Shown here: positions 8,745 to 17,783 of the stretch, one piece after another
Numbering within the stretch: the stretch's first letter is position 1
Layout: each line of letters opens with the position of its first letter
Assembly (NCBI GenBank): GCA_037439785.1
Contig: JBBIVJ010000011.1
Location: forward strand, 44,658 to 108,657
Direction of reading: 5' to 3'
DNA: 64,000 nt
Origin: DSVZ01 sp037439785
GTDB lineage: Bacteria > Verrucomicrobiota > Verrucomicrobiia > Limisphaerales > J093
The notes under the pieces: model-generated
Told to the model about the DNA's origin: nothing
Seen by the model: only the letters and a program-made list of their open reading frames with translations
Databases searched by the model: none
Position numbers and translations under genes: made by a program

Positions 8745-9986
8745 ATGAAACTCACCCTGTCACCCCTCATCCGGGCCGGCCTGGTCGGCGCCGCGCTGGC
8801 AGCCGCCCTGCCGCTGAAAGGAGCGGAGGATTACGCGACCTGGATCCTCCTGCGGCCTTACGACCTGGGCAGCGCCAGTCAGGCGATCCCCACCCCGGCC
8901 TGGACCAACACCCTCAACACCTTCATCCCGGACAACGACGGGGCCTACCTCGCCATCTGGGACCTGGAGGACAGCCGGATCGCTGCCAGTGCCCTGGTCG
9001 AGCGCCGGGATGCGACCGGCAACCTGGTCTGGACCTGGAGCCCGCCCGAGCCCAAGCCCGACCCGCTGGAAAGCACCCGCGCGGTGATCGCCGGCCGCAC
9101 CCACCTCCTGTGGGCCAGTTCCCAGCGCTGGTACTACCTGGCGCTGGCTGATGGCGCCGTCACCCGCAGCAATGAGTGGTCGCTGCCTTACTTGGACGCC
9201 ACGCGGTTCGTCCCTCAGAACGATCTGCTCTACGTCCTGTTCGACACCTACGCCTCGGTCTATGACACCAACATGGACCGGGTGGGGACCATTGAACTGA
9301 ACTGGCCGGCGGGCTACTGGCGCGTTCACAACGGCGAGTGGATGATTGACCTGAGCCAGCGCACCACCCGGCAACTGCGGGTGGCCAGGCTGGGGCCCGG
9401 CCTGTCCGTGTCCACCGTGTGGGAAATCCCCTTCGCCCACGCCCGCGACGGTGGCTACCTCGACAACCGCGTGCTGGGCGCGGACAACAACGGCCTGTTT
9501 GTCGCCTCGACCCTGAGCTGGCCGGATCAGGCCACCACCTACTTCACCTACATCAATGCCGGCGGTCAGGTGCGGTTCCAACACCGGCTGGGGGCCAACC
9601 AGATGATCACCGGCGCCACGGTCACCACCAACGGCTGGCTGATCAGCGCCCAGTTTCTGGGTGAATCCTCGCCCCGCCACACCCTCTACCGGCTGGACAG
9701 CTACGGCCGGCCCTACTGGCAGGTGCGTTTCGCCTCCGACCCCACCCAGCAAAACGTGGCCCTCAACACCGACCCACCCCGGATGCTGCGCTTCAACAAC
9801 AGCACCCCCTGGGAGCTGCGCGCCCCGGAGCGAAAAGACTGGTTCGCCCTCTGGAATCGCCTGCTCTGGAACCTGCCAAGTCACGGCATCGAGCTGTACT
9901 GGGACGGCAGCGCTTTCGACATCTCCGGCCTGTTGACCCGCACGGAGCACTTCTGGCGTGAACCCGCCCGGCTGAACAACACCTGA
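8745..9986 (+). CDS. Exported protein of unknown function downstream of the secretin
   Basis: I chose the ATG at 8745 because it begins directly with a signal peptide (KLTLSPLIRAGLVGAALAAA, likely cleaved near residue 26); an in-frame ATG 30 bases upstream is also open. The mature part, about 385 residues, is rich in Trp, Tyr, Asn and Thr and has recurrent patterns such as YLALADG, SRIAASALV and NNGLFVASTL, suggestive of a beta-propeller or other all-beta repeat fold. I do not recognise the family. It lies on the same strand 58 bases after the secretin and may be a secreted substrate or accessory of the pilus system. That link rests on position only. Confidence 0.6.
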   Translation: MKLTLSPLIRAGLVGAALAAALPLKGAEDYATWILLRPYDLGSASQAIPTPAWTNTLNTFIPDNDGAYLAIWDLEDSRIAASALVERRDATGNLVWTWSPPEPKPDPLESTRAVIAGRTHLLWASSQRWYYLALADGAVTRSNEWSLPYLDATRFVPQNDLLYVLFDTYASVYDTNMDRVGTIELNWPAGYWRVHNGEWMIDLSQRTTRQLRVARLGPGLSVSTVWEIPFAHARDGGYLDNRVLGADNNGLFVASTLSWPDQATTYFTYINAGGQVRFQHRLGANQMITGATVTTNGWLISAQFLGESSPRHTLYRLDSYGRPYWQVRFASDPTQQNVALNTDPPRMLRFNNSTPWELRAPERKDWFALWNRLLWNLPSHGIELYWDGSAFDISGLLTRTEHFWREPARLNNT

Positions 9987-10348
9987 GTCCGGGCCCTGTG
10001 CCGCGGGGGTGGGCGAGCGCGGGCGCGCCTGCCCCCGCGTAGTCCGGAGGCGGGCGCAGCGCTGGGCGGCTCGCCGCCTGACCAAGTCCGCCGCGTCACC
10101 GCGGCGGCTACCGGCCTTGGGGACCGGGGAGCGCGACTTCCCCACACCACAACGCTTCGCGCAGACGGAGCGTCCCGCCGTTGCGGCTTCGCCTCCTGAG
10201 TCGCCCCGACCGGGTGTACCCCGGGCTTCACGCGCCGCCCACGCTGTGCTTGGCTGGCGGCGTGACGTCTGCACAGCCACCGGACACGGCGGCCGGCGCC
10301 GGCCTGCGCCCGCTTATCGAGCGCGGCCGGGTTGCGGCGCTGGGGAAC
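9987..10348 (+). other. Intergenic region with a family B hairpin repeat
   Basis: No convincing gene was found. It is very GC-rich. Positions 10085-10112 hold a GTAGCCGC...GGCGGA-type inverted repeat (read on the minus strand) that recurs near 23015. An open frame continues upstream of the amidase, but the lipoprotein signal at 10349 argues against using it. Confidence 0.5.
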
Positions 10349-11377
10349 ATGGCCCTGCTGGCGATGGTAACCTTGTGCGGTTGCCGCGCGCCCGCCTTCC
10401 CCGGCCGGCCCGCACCCCGAACCGGCGATGAAATCATCGTTGCCGGCCGGTTCTTCCACACCGGCACGCGGGTGGTGACCTGGCTGGACCCCGGCGGTTA
10501 CGATGCCTACCGGGTCGAGCGCCGGTTCAGCCCGTGGGCGCGGGCGGAGTGGGAGACCTCGCGGCGCGAGATCGCGGCGCTGCAGACACCCAATCGCTAC
10601 GGGCTGCGCCGGGAAGGGCTGAGCGAGGCCGAGCTGGAACGGTTCCGCGGCGGCGGCTGGGAGTTGGCCGCGCTGACCAGCCGGGTGGACCAGTTCGTGA
10701 TCCACTTCGACGCCTGCGGCACCAGCCGGCGGTGCTTCGAGGTGCTGCACGACCGGCGCGGGCTGAGCGTGCACTTCCTGCTGGACGTGGACGGGACGAT
10801 TTACCAGACGCTGGACCTCAAGGAGCGCGCCTGGCATGCCACCACGGCCAACACCCGTTCGGTGGGCATCGAGATCGCCCACATCGGCGCCTACCCGCCC
10901 GACCGCGCCGAACCGCTGGCCGAGTGGTACTCGCAAGACGCCAACGGCCCGCGCCTGACCCTCCCGCCGCGGTTCGGCGACGGCGGGGTGCGCACGCCGG
11001 GCTTCGTCGGCCGGCCGGCGCGTCCGGAACTGGTGCGGGGGGTGGTGCAGGGCACCGAGCTGGTCCAGTACGACTTCACCCCCGAGCAATACCGGGCCCT
11101 GGCGCGGCTGACGGCCACCTTGTGCCGGGTGTTCCCGCGGCTGCGCTGTGACTATCCGCGGGGTCCCGACGGCGCGGTGGTGCCGCACCAGCTCCCAGAG
11201 GCGGAGCTGGCCCGTTTTCAGGGTGTGCTGGGCCACTGGCATGTCCAGCGGAACAAGGTGGACCCGGGGCCGGCCTTTCAGTGGGAACGGCTCATCCGCG
11301 AGGTGCGGGCGCTGCTGGCAACCCATCCCCGCCGGCCACTGCTTTCGCCCAAGGGTGCCCAACTGGTCCGCCCATGA
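10349..11377 (+). CDS. N-acetylmuramoyl-L-alanine amidase family lipoprotein (Amidase_2)
   Basis: This predicted zinc amidase cleaves the bond between the lactyl group of muramic acid and the stem peptide. The ATG at 10349 starts a lipoprotein signal (MALLAMVTLCGC), with Cys12 the likely lipidated residue; the frame is open further upstream but has no signal sequence there. The Amidase_2 core is seen as QFVIHFDACG (His119, first zinc ligand), WHATTANTRSVGIEIAH (His163 region, then the GIEI strand) and the C-terminal GHWHVQRNKVDPGPAF (His296/His298, Lys and Asp-Pro-Gly). This resembles the H...K/R-x-DPG ligand and catalytic end of AmiD/AmpD-type enzymes. It is longer than AmpD, with an N-terminal extension of about 90 residues. 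It probably acts on peptidoglycan from the outer or inner membrane. Its stop overlaps the folA start. Confidence 0.85.
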   Translation: MALLAMVTLCGCRAPAFPGRPAPRTGDEIIVAGRFFHTGTRVVTWLDPGGYDAYRVERRFSPWARAEWETSRREIAALQTPNRYGLRREGLSEAELERFRGGGWELAALTSRVDQFVIHFDACGTSRRCFEVLHDRRGLSVHFLLDVDGTIYQTLDLKERAWHATTANTRSVGIEIAHIGAYPPDRAEPLAEWYSQDANGPRLTLPPRFGDGGVRTPGFVGRPARPELVRGVVQGTELVQYDFTPEQYRALARLTATLCRVFPRLRCDYPRGPDGAVVPHQLPEAELARFQGVLGHWHVQRNKVDPGPAFQWERLIREVRALLATHPRRPLLSPKGAQLVRP

Positions 11378-11847
11378 TCCCCTGGAAGGCCATCGCCGCG
11401 ATGTCGCTGAACCGGGTCATCGGTGCCGGCAACCGGATTCCCTGGTACCTGCCCGGCGAGCTACAGTGGTTCAAGCAGGTCACCTGGGGCGGCACGCTGG
11501 TGATGGGACGGCGCACCTTCGAGTCCATCGGCCGGCCGCTGCCGGGGCGGACCACGGTGGTGCTGAGCCGGGCGGGCACGGCCTTTCCCGGCGTGCAGAC
11601 CGTCGCCTCGCTCGAACAACTCCGGGCGCTGTCCCTGCCCGCGCCGGTTTTCATCTGCGGGGGCGCCCAGATTTATGCGCTGGCCCTGCCGCACTGCACG
11701 GAGTTGTACCTGACCGTGATCAAGCGCGAGGTCACCGGAGACGTCTTTTTCCCCCCCTTCGAGGCGGACTTCGAGCTGGTGGAACGGCTCCGCGACGGCC
11801 CGGACTGGGAGCTGCGCCATTACCACCGCCGCGGCGTCCGGCCTTGA
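11374..11847 (+). CDS. folA: Dihydrofolate reductase
   Basis: This 157-residue enzyme is the usual length for bacterial DHFR, which reduces dihydrofolate to tetrahydrofolate with NADPH. Motifs in order are MSLNRVIGAGNRIPWYLPGE (Met20 loop and substrate site), an LQWFK segment, the NADPH-binding GRRTFESIGRPLPGR, VVLSR and VFICGGAQIYALAL, where GG-x-x-(I/V)Y is diagnostic. The ATG overlaps the stop of the amidase gene (ATGA), so the two are translationally coupled. The usual partner thyA is not in the window. Identification is unambiguous. Confidence 0.95.
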   Translation: MIPWKAIAAMSLNRVIGAGNRIPWYLPGELQWFKQVTWGGTLVMGRRTFESIGRPLPGRTTVVLSRAGTAFPGVQTVASLEQLRALSLPAPVFICGGAQIYALALPHCTELYLTVIKREVTGDVFFPPFEADFELVERLRDGPDWELRHYHRRGVRP

Positions 11848-12250
11848 GGAAGACCAGCCCCTAACGCGACGGCTGCAGCGGCGGCGGCCAGGGGGGGAGT
11901 CTTGGAAAACGCCTTGACGCTTGTGGAGTGACTGGACACGGGCAAGGCCTGTCGCAAGGCCGGGGTGGCGGTCCAGAAGGGCTCGTTCAGCGTTGGCGCC
12001 GATGCCGGCATGGCGACAGCCACAGCTCCCCCTCCGTCAAAACGCTCTGAAAATCCGCGTGTTGAGCGGCGGGTCAGCGTGATCTTTGCCCGGCCGGACA
12101 GGGTGACGCCCTGCCGAGGAACGGCGAAACGCTTCCTCCGTCGGCCCCGGCATTCGGCCTGCTGGGTTGAAAAAGACCCGGTGCGCTTCGTGGCAAGCGT
12201 GCCGGTCGGAAAGCGTCACAAACACAAACCTCGAACCCCATGCACAGACC
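11848..12250 (+). other. Intergenic region, no supported gene
   Basis: About 400 bases between folA and a prepilin gene. A TTGACG at about 11919-11924 is a possible -35 but no matching -10 was found 16-18 bases on. No hairpin terminator with a T run was seen. Confidence 0.4.
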
Positions 12251-12871
12251 ATGAGACTGCCCAACGCCCGACAGAGGCAACACGCCTTCTCCCTGGTGGA
12301 GATGGTGGGTGTTTTGGGGGTGATCGCCGTACTGGCCGGTTTGCTGATCCCCAAAATGTTCGCCTCCCTGAATGAAGCCCGGATCAACGAGGCCGTCACC
12401 GGTTACAACGCCATCCAATCCGCCTCCACCACCTACTTCGGCAAGTACGGGAGGTTTGGAGGCATTGAGGGTGCCGCCTACGCCAGCGGCACCACCGTGA
12501 CCAACTGGGACAGCGCGGTCCTGATGGTCGAGCGGCTCATTGACAAGGCCTTCATCCCCCGCCTCGCCGAACTGGTCAACGTGGTGGTGAGCGATTGTGT
12601 CGCCTCCACCACCACAACCACCGGCAGCAACAGTGCCTACGACCTGGACGGCAACACCAGCTACAACACCAACGACGCCTTTGGCGCCAAGCTCGTGGAG
12701 TGCGTCCTGTTCAACGTGGCCCTGGAAGACGCCTGGGAACTGAGCCGACGGGTTGACGGACCTTCGATGTCCGCCGCAACCAAGACCACCGCCCAGGACC
12801 TTAAAGGCCGGGTGAAGTACGAATTCACCGGCGGCACCGGCACGGTCCGCATTTACGTGGCGCACAAGTAA
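12251..12871 (+). CDS. Prepilin-like protein, type II secretion/pilin family
   Basis: This 206-residue protein begins with a 14-residue basic leader, then HAFSLVEMVGVLGVIAVLAG, a class III prepilin signal with Ala at -1 and Glu at +5. The soluble part contains GYNAIQSASTTYFGKYG, typical of the helix after the N-terminal spine, and a Thr-rich loop (about residues 117-127). It is distinct from the three long prepilins at 509-3998: shorter, and without their SVDNTN and TYCNKK blocks. It stands alone between folA and a hairpin terminator, away from the assembly genes. It could be a major pilin used by that machine. The ATG at 12251 is preferred over an open frame starting at 12167 because it places the signal at the usual distance. 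Confidence 0.75.
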   Translation: MRLPNARQRQHAFSLVEMVGVLGVIAVLAGLLIPKMFASLNEARINEAVTGYNAIQSASTTYFGKYGRFGGIEGAAYASGTTVTNWDSAVLMVERLIDKAFIPRLAELVNVVVSDCVASTTTTTGSNSAYDLDGNTSYNTNDAFGAKLVECVLFNVALEDAWELSRRVDGPSMSAATKTTAQDLKGRVKYEFTGGTGTVRIYVAHK

Positions 12872-13448
12872 GCCGTGCGAGCTGAGTCGGGGGAAGGTCC
12901 TGCTGACTCGGTAACGGATGCTTGCTGACAGCCGGGGCTGGGTAAAAGGGGTTACCCCCGGTCGAAGTTGGCGAACACGCCTCCCGGCGGTCTCCCCGGG
13001 CCGCCGGGAGGTTCTTGTTCAGCCGGTCTTGGTTCCGGGGGAAGCGGCTATGCCCGCGAGCTGGTTAAAAGGGTGAAATGGCGAAAAGGTGATTGGGAAT
13101 CCCGGGCGCAAAGGGGGGTGCGGCGTGAAGAAGTGGGGAGGCGGGCGTCTGCTGTTTGGCATCTAAGATTCGGCGTCTGGCGTCGGGAAAACCTTCGCCG
13201 CGGCATGGCGGAGCGGTTTGCCGCCGGGATTCAGCGATGAGCATGGTGATGCGGGGTGGCGGCTACCGACGATGGGGGCTGGCACTACTCTTCCTGCCTT
13301 CCTGAGTTCCCCATTCCCAATCTTCGGACCACAGATTTCTCCGCGGGTCGGGGCTTGGCGAGGCGCCGAGGCCTCGATATTACAAACACGCGTGCCGAAC
13401 GACCGTCCGCCCAGCCCGTCTCCGACGTCGCCATGGGGGAGCGCAGAA
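12872..13448 (+). other. Intergenic region, no supported gene
   Basis: It holds the hairpin at 12980-13020. Downstream of it I see no gene signal other than the open frame that leads into the metallopeptidase. Confidence 0.4.
12980..13020 (+). terminator. Hairpin terminator after the lone prepilin gene
   Basis: A perfect 11-base stem (12980-12990 pairs with 13001-13011), loop of ten bases, followed by TTCTTGTTC. The T run is interrupted, so strength is uncertain. The position, about 110 bases after the stop, fits. Confidence 0.55.
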
Positions 13449-14840
13449 GTGGTGTTGGTGGCGGGGCGGTCGGTCCGGATCGAGTATCACCGGCATCCAA
13501 GGGCACGGCGTTACCTGCTGCGGCTGCGTGCGGATGGCACGATCCGCGTGACGTTACCGCGGGGGGGGTCGTTGGAGGAGGCCCGTGCTTTCGTGGCGGC
13601 ACAGCGGGCCTGGCTGGAGCGGCAATGGTGCCGGCTGGTGGCTCAACCTCCTCCCGAGGGGGCGTGGCATGCGGGGGAGTGCGTTTTCTTTCGCGGACAG
13701 CGGGAGCGGTTGTCGCTGATACACGACGCGGTCGGTTGGCGGGTGCAGTGGGCGGACCAGGTGGTGTCCCTGCCAGGGCCGGTGGAGGACCTGCGGCCGA
13801 CGGTGGAAGGGCGGATGCGGGCGTTGGCGGGGCGGGAACTGCCCGCACGGGTGACCGAACTGGCGACGGCGGCGGGGCTGACGGTGCGGCGGGTGCAGGT
13901 GCGTGACCAGCGGACCCGCTGGGGGTCCTGCTCCCGGAGGGGCACGATCGCGCTGAACTGGCGGCTGGTGCAGATGCCGCCGGCGGTGCGGGACTACGCG
14001 ATCTGGCACGAGCTGATGCACCTGCGGGAGATGAACCACTCGCCGCGGTTCTGGCGACTGGTGGCGGAGGTGTGCGCCGATTTCCCGGCCGCGCGCAGGT
14101 GGCTGCGGCTGCAGGGCCGCGTTCTGGCCCGGGCCTCGCTTGACACCACCGGTACAAACCCGACGCTGCCGGCCATGCAAACTGGCAGCGGCATCCGCGC
14201 GGTGATTTTCGACATGGACGGCGTGCTGACCGATTCGGAGCCGCTGATCAACGCCGCCGCGGTGGCCATGTTCCACGAGCGCGGCGTGCCGGTGGCGCCC
14301 GAGGATTTCATCCCGTTCATCGGCACGGGAGAAAACCGTTACATTGGCGGCGTGGCCGAGAAGTACGGGGTGGAGCTGGACCTCGAGGCGGCCAAGCGCC
14401 GCACCTACGAAATCTACCTCGATCTGGTGCCGCGCCGGCTGCGGGCCTTTCCCGGAGCGGTGGAACAGGCCCGCGCCTGCCGGGCGACGGGCCGGCGGGT
14501 GGCCCTGGCTTCCAGCGCCGACCGGGTGAAAATCGAGGCCAACCTGCGGCACATCGGCCTGCCGCCGGAGGGCTGGGACGCGGTGGTCAGCGCCGAGGAC
14601 GCCGAGCGCAAGAAGCCGGCGCCGGACCTGTTCCTGGCGGCCGCCCGCAAGCTGGGTCTGCCACCGGCCGCGTGTGTGGTGGTGGAGGACGCGGTCAACG
14701 GCGTGGCGGCGGCCAAAGCGGCCGGGATGCGTTGCGTGGCGGTGGCCCACAGCTTTCCGCCGGAATGCCTGGCGGCCGCAGACGTGGTGCGGGCCCGCCT
14801 CGCAGAGGTGACACCAGCGGATTTGTGGGGGGAGGGCTAG
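13449..14840 (+). CDS. YgjP/SprT-like zinc metallopeptidase fused in frame to a HAD-IA phosphatase
   Basis: One open frame carries two domains. Residues 1 to about 230 are a YgjP-type (DUF45) metallopeptidase: an R-x-L-x-RLRADGTIRVTLP strand region, TRWGSCSRRGTIALNW and the zinc site HELMHLREMNHSPRFW (HE-x-x-H plus the distal His). Residues 245 to the end are a complete HAD-IA hydrolase: DMDGVLTDSE (motif I), ALASSAD (motif II), a Lys in RKKPAPD (motif III) and VVEDAVNGVAAA (motif IV), closest to beta-phosphoglucomutase-type proteins. The GTG at 13449 is preceded by GGGGAG at about ten bases; other in-frame starts lie upstream (13218, 13272). No stop separates the domains, but a promoter-like site and ATG precede the HAD part. 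It may therefore be a real fusion, or two genes joined by loss of a stop. Confidence 0.7.
   Translation: MVLVAGRSVRIEYHRHPRARRYLLRLRADGTIRVTLPRGGSLEEARAFVAAQRAWLERQWCRLVAQPPPEGAWHAGECVFFRGQRERLSLIHDAVGWRVQWADQVVSLPGPVEDLRPTVEGRMRALAGRELPARVTELATAAGLTVRRVQVRDQRTRWGSCSRRGTIALNWRLVQMPPAVRDYAIWHELMHLREMNHSPRFWRLVAEVCADFPAARRWLRLQGRVLARASLDTTGTNPTLPAMQTGSGIRAVIFDMDGVLTDSEPLINAAAVAMFHERGVPVAPEDFIPFIGTGENRYIGGVAEKYGVELDLEAAKRRTYEIYLDLVPRRLRAFPGAVEQARACRATGRRVALASSADRVKIEANLRHIGLPPEGWDAVVSAEDAERKKPAPDLFLAAARKLGLPPAACVVVEDAVNGVAAAKAAGMRCVAVAHSFPPECLAAADVVRARLAEVTPADLWGEG
14140..14167 (+). promoter_or_regulatory. Possible leaderless promoter for the HAD phosphatase
   Basis: A consensus -35 TTGACA (14140-14145), a 16-base spacer and GACGCT (14162-14167) end seven bases before the ATG at 14175. 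The spacing matches other leaderless promoters in this window. The -10 is weak, sharing only A2 and T6 with consensus. Confidence 0.35.
14175..14840 (+). CDS. HAD-IA family phosphatase (alternative separate start within the fused frame)
   Basis: If translated alone from the ATG at 14175, this is a 221-residue HAD hydrolase of the beta-phosphoglucomutase-like group, the normal full length for the family. It begins seven residues before the catalytic DMDGVLTDSE motif, as separate HAD-IA proteins do. It has all four motifs: nucleophile Asp, Ser/Thr of ALASSAD, Lys of ERKKPAPD and acidic pair of VVEDAVNG. The cap region (FHERGVPVAPEDFIPFIGTG) is the helical C1 type. Family members dephosphorylate or isomerise sugar phosphates; the substrate cannot be read from sequence. 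This is an alternative to the longer fused reading, not an additional gene. Confidence 0.55.
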   Translation: MQTGSGIRAVIFDMDGVLTDSEPLINAAAVAMFHERGVPVAPEDFIPFIGTGENRYIGGVAEKYGVELDLEAAKRRTYEIYLDLVPRRLRAFPGAVEQARACRATGRRVALASSADRVKIEANLRHIGLPPEGWDAVVSAEDAERKKPAPDLFLAAARKLGLPPAACVVVEDAVNGVAAAKAAGMRCVAVAHSFPPECLAAADVVRARLAEVTPADLWGEG

Positions 14841-15000
14841 GAAGATGGCCGACCTGGCCCGGGCGGGATACCGGTGAGCGTCAAACGCTGCGCCCCTGCG
14901 CCCCTGGGGGAGGGAGCGCAGAGCGGTGGTTGAAGCGCTGGGGGTGTCGTGACCGAAACGTTTCCCCGCTACGGACGCATCTCCATTTGCTGCCGAGGTG

Positions 15001-15119
15001 GTAGCGCAGGTTCCCAACCTGCTGTCTCACCGATTCCCCAATCGGCAACGCGGCGAAACACGGGGGAACTTCGGGCTGGGGAACCCACTATCCAGCAGAG
15101 CGGGAAGTCTGCGCAACGC
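15001..15119 (-). repeat. Family A dispersed element, copy 1 (inverted)
   Basis: This copy starts GTAGCGCAGG, contains small hairpins (15006-15022, GCAGGTT/AACCTGC; 15030-15045, CCGATT/AATCGG) and ends GTCTGCGCAACG. Read on the opposite strand it follows the same order of blocks as the copies at 39770 and 45025. Confidence 0.7.
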
Positions 15120-15165
15120 CAACTAGCCAAGATACACCCGTCCGTGGCGCGCCCGACCATGCCGC

Positions 15166-15194
15166 TTGACCGTCGTGCCGCTAACTTCTAGTAA
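15166..15194 (+). promoter_or_regulatory. Sigma70-type promoter of the LamG gene
   Basis: -35 TTGACC (15166-15171), spacer of 17, -10 TAGTAA (15189-15194), 27 bases before the ATG at 15222. This supports 15222 as the original gene start. Confidence 0.55.
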
Positions 15195-15221
15195 AACCGG
15201 CGAACAGCCAACGGCGGAGTT

Positions 15222-17614
15222 ATGCAAGGGATTTCATCGCTGGTGAACTCGTTGGGCGGTTGGCCCGCTCGGGCCCTGTTCCGGACGATGGCACCGGGAT
15301 TCTTCTGCGTGGACCAGGCGGTCCTGGCCCAAAGCCCGCCCAAACGCAGCACCGTGTAAGCCGGCACGCTATTGCAGATGCTGGGCTTCCCTCCGGCGGT
15401 ATATGCGCCGAATCTCAACCTCACCATCGAGGCGTGGGTGTACCGGGAGGACGCCGCGCGTTGCGAGACCATCCTGTCGCAGGACTACACGCGGTTGTTC
15501 TGGCTGGGCTTTTGCGGCGGCAAGGTTCGGTTTTACCGCAGTGGCCAGCAGTATGCGGACGCCGACCGCGGGGTGCCGGCCCGGCGCTGGACGCATGTGG
15601 CGGCCAGTTACTCGGCCGAGGGGGTGCAGGAACTGGTGGTGCGCTGTTGGGATGGCACCGGCGAGGTGGACACGCTCGCGCGGATCGTCGCACACAACGT
15701 CGGCGGCGGACCGAACAACCAGCTCTTTGTCGGCGTGCACGGTTTTCAGACGGCCAACGCCGCGATGCCGGGCGCCCACCTGGCGCTGGCCTGGGGGCCG
15801 AGGCCCCTGGAACGGACGGTTCCCGGCGCTTCTGACTACCGAATCACCGGCTTTTACAATGACGGGAGCCTGCAGCGCGAGCAAGGGGACGGGGCGGGTG
15901 GATTTGCAGGGCGCCCGTCATTGGGGGATGCCGCCGCCAGATTCGCTTTTTGCGACGGCGAGTTTCAACCTGCCCGCCTGGAATTCGGCACCTCTTACGT
16001 GGGACGGGACACCGGCGCTGGCTTGATGCTTTACCTGTGGCAGACCAACCGGGTGTTCGTGCCCCCGGCAGGCTGGCAGACGCTCTTCGAGTACGCCTAC
16101 CCCAGCCCGTTCGACACCCGCCCGAACGATCCCTCCACCTGGGCGCGGGTGACGTTTGGCAGCCGGGTCGGCACAGTGGGGGCCGTGGTCGCGGACGTGC
16201 GGGTCGTCGAGACCTTCGCTGCCGAGGGTCTGGAAGTGCCCCGGGCCAACGTGCCCGTGTACCTGACCTACGCCTCGGGCACGCTGCGGGCGGAAGCCCT
16301 GACCGACAGCGACGGCCGGGCCAGCCTGAGCGCCCTGGTGGCCATCAACATCCCGCTGCGCGTGTCTATCGCCCCGCCCGCTTTGTGGCTGGTTCGGGGG
16401 GTGGACGTCGTGCCCGGCACGGGCATCAGCCCCGTTACGACCACGCAGACTGAGGCCTTTTTCCCGGGCTGTGGCGAGGGCCGGTGCGATTTGAGCGATC
16501 TGGTCTTCAGGGTCGTGGCCGTCCCTGAGAGAGGCATGAGCGTCACCGGGGTTTCACCCGACACGGTGTGGCCGCGGGTGGTGGTGCGCGAAAGCCCGCT
16601 GAAGACCGTCGGCCCGGGGCAGATCGAGATCCGCGGCATGAACCTCCACAACGCCCTGAGGGTTTGGTTGACCAGTTGCGACACGCTTCCGCCACCTCCG
16701 GGGAGCAGTGATCCGCAGGAGACGACCCTGTGCGACGAAAGCCAGTTTCACCGGCTGACAGAGGTGCAGACCAGTGCGGATGGCCGGCGGTTGGTGGCCA
16801 CGGTGGATGCCCCGGAGAGGTGGTTCGGCAGCAGCCGCCGGGTGTTGGTGCAGGACCCCGTCAGCCGTCCGGGTCAGGTGCCCTGGGCGTTTGCGCCGGG
16901 CAGTGTGTTCATCAGCCATCCGCCCTACCCCCAAGTGTGGGGATTCGAGTTCAGGAACGAGCGGGACGGCACGCAGTTCGATGAATTCTCCAACGTGTAT
17001 CAGTGGCGGGCCTACGACTGCGTGCTGGCCTTTCCCCCGGGGTGGTCATTCCGCCGGTGGAGACCTGCTTTGGCTGCCGGATTCCCAATCCGGTTTGTCT
17101 GACCTTCCACAGTCTGGTCTTCACGCCCTGGGTCGAGCTCATGAGCGGCAGTTGCCTCGGCTTTTCCGTCACCTCCCGGCTTTTCCAGCGTGGGGAGCTG
17201 GAGTTGGCCCGTTTCCAGGCCGGAGGGCGATATCCTTTCGGTTTTTCCGGTCTGCCCCCAGAGCCGGGCTGGCTCTTTCCCCGGCCGCCCAAGCCGCAAG
17301 TGCATGACTTTCGCGAGTGCGATTACTCGGTGTCCGTGAACCTCTGGGCGCAAACCCACCGCAACCAGGCGGCCCAGTTGTCGCAGGAAGTCATCCAGGA
17401 GCTGCTCCGCCAGTTGCGCGGCACCGGCTTGTCCGACACCTACTCGGTGGATGGCGACCCCAATCAAGTGCTGAGCCGGCTGCGCACCGGCAACCTGCAA
17501 TCGCCGGTGTGGTCGCCCACTCCCCACGCCCCGGCGGTCCAGAACGGTGTGGCGGCCGTCCAGGTGCCCTTGAGCGGGTCGGCCGCTTTCTTCCGGCTGC
17601 GCCGCGGCCCGTAA
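15222..17614 (+). pseudogene. LamG-domain exported protein gene, interrupted
   Basis: The protein can be followed through three segments. Segment one starts at ATG 15222 (MQGISSLVNSLGGW) and meets an in-frame TAA at 15357. Segment two continues in the same frame from about 15372: LTIEAWVYRED, then WTHVAASYSAEG, a concanavalin/LamG jelly-roll typical of Verrucomicrobiota surface proteins, followed by large unassigned beta-rich regions. At about 17035-17043, a CCCCCGGGG run, the frame must shift by one missing base. Segment three then continues from about 17040 to 17614, ending SGSAAFFRLRRGP, a C-terminal pattern common in exported verrucomicrobial proteins. One premature stop and one frameshift suggest gene decay; the run-associated shift could be a sequencing error. 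Function unknown; an extracellular carbohydrate- or surface-binding role would fit LamG. Confidence 0.65.
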
Positions 17615-17783
17615 GGCGGTCGCTCGAACCGCGCCGGGGTACCGTCCCGGCTTCCCCGGCGTTCGCCCCTTCAAACCTGCGGTTCGTCCCGCGATTCCGG
17701 CGCTTCGTCCCCGGAAAGCGGAAAGGCGGGGACTTATCGGGCACGTAACCGCCACTCTTTTCCACCGGAACGTTGCGACAGCC

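Larger units (their letters stand above)
14841..15221 (+). other. Intergenic region with a 120-bp repeat element and a promoter
   Basis: No gene was found. It contains a family A repeat (15001-15119) and a well-formed promoter (15166-15194) for the LamG gene. The rest is unassigned. Confidence 0.5.

Noticed and set aside
15260..15835. Open frame overlapping the LamG gene start
   Set aside because: Its translation lacks motifs and is rich in Gly, Pro and Arg; the LamG frame has a promoter and domain matches.
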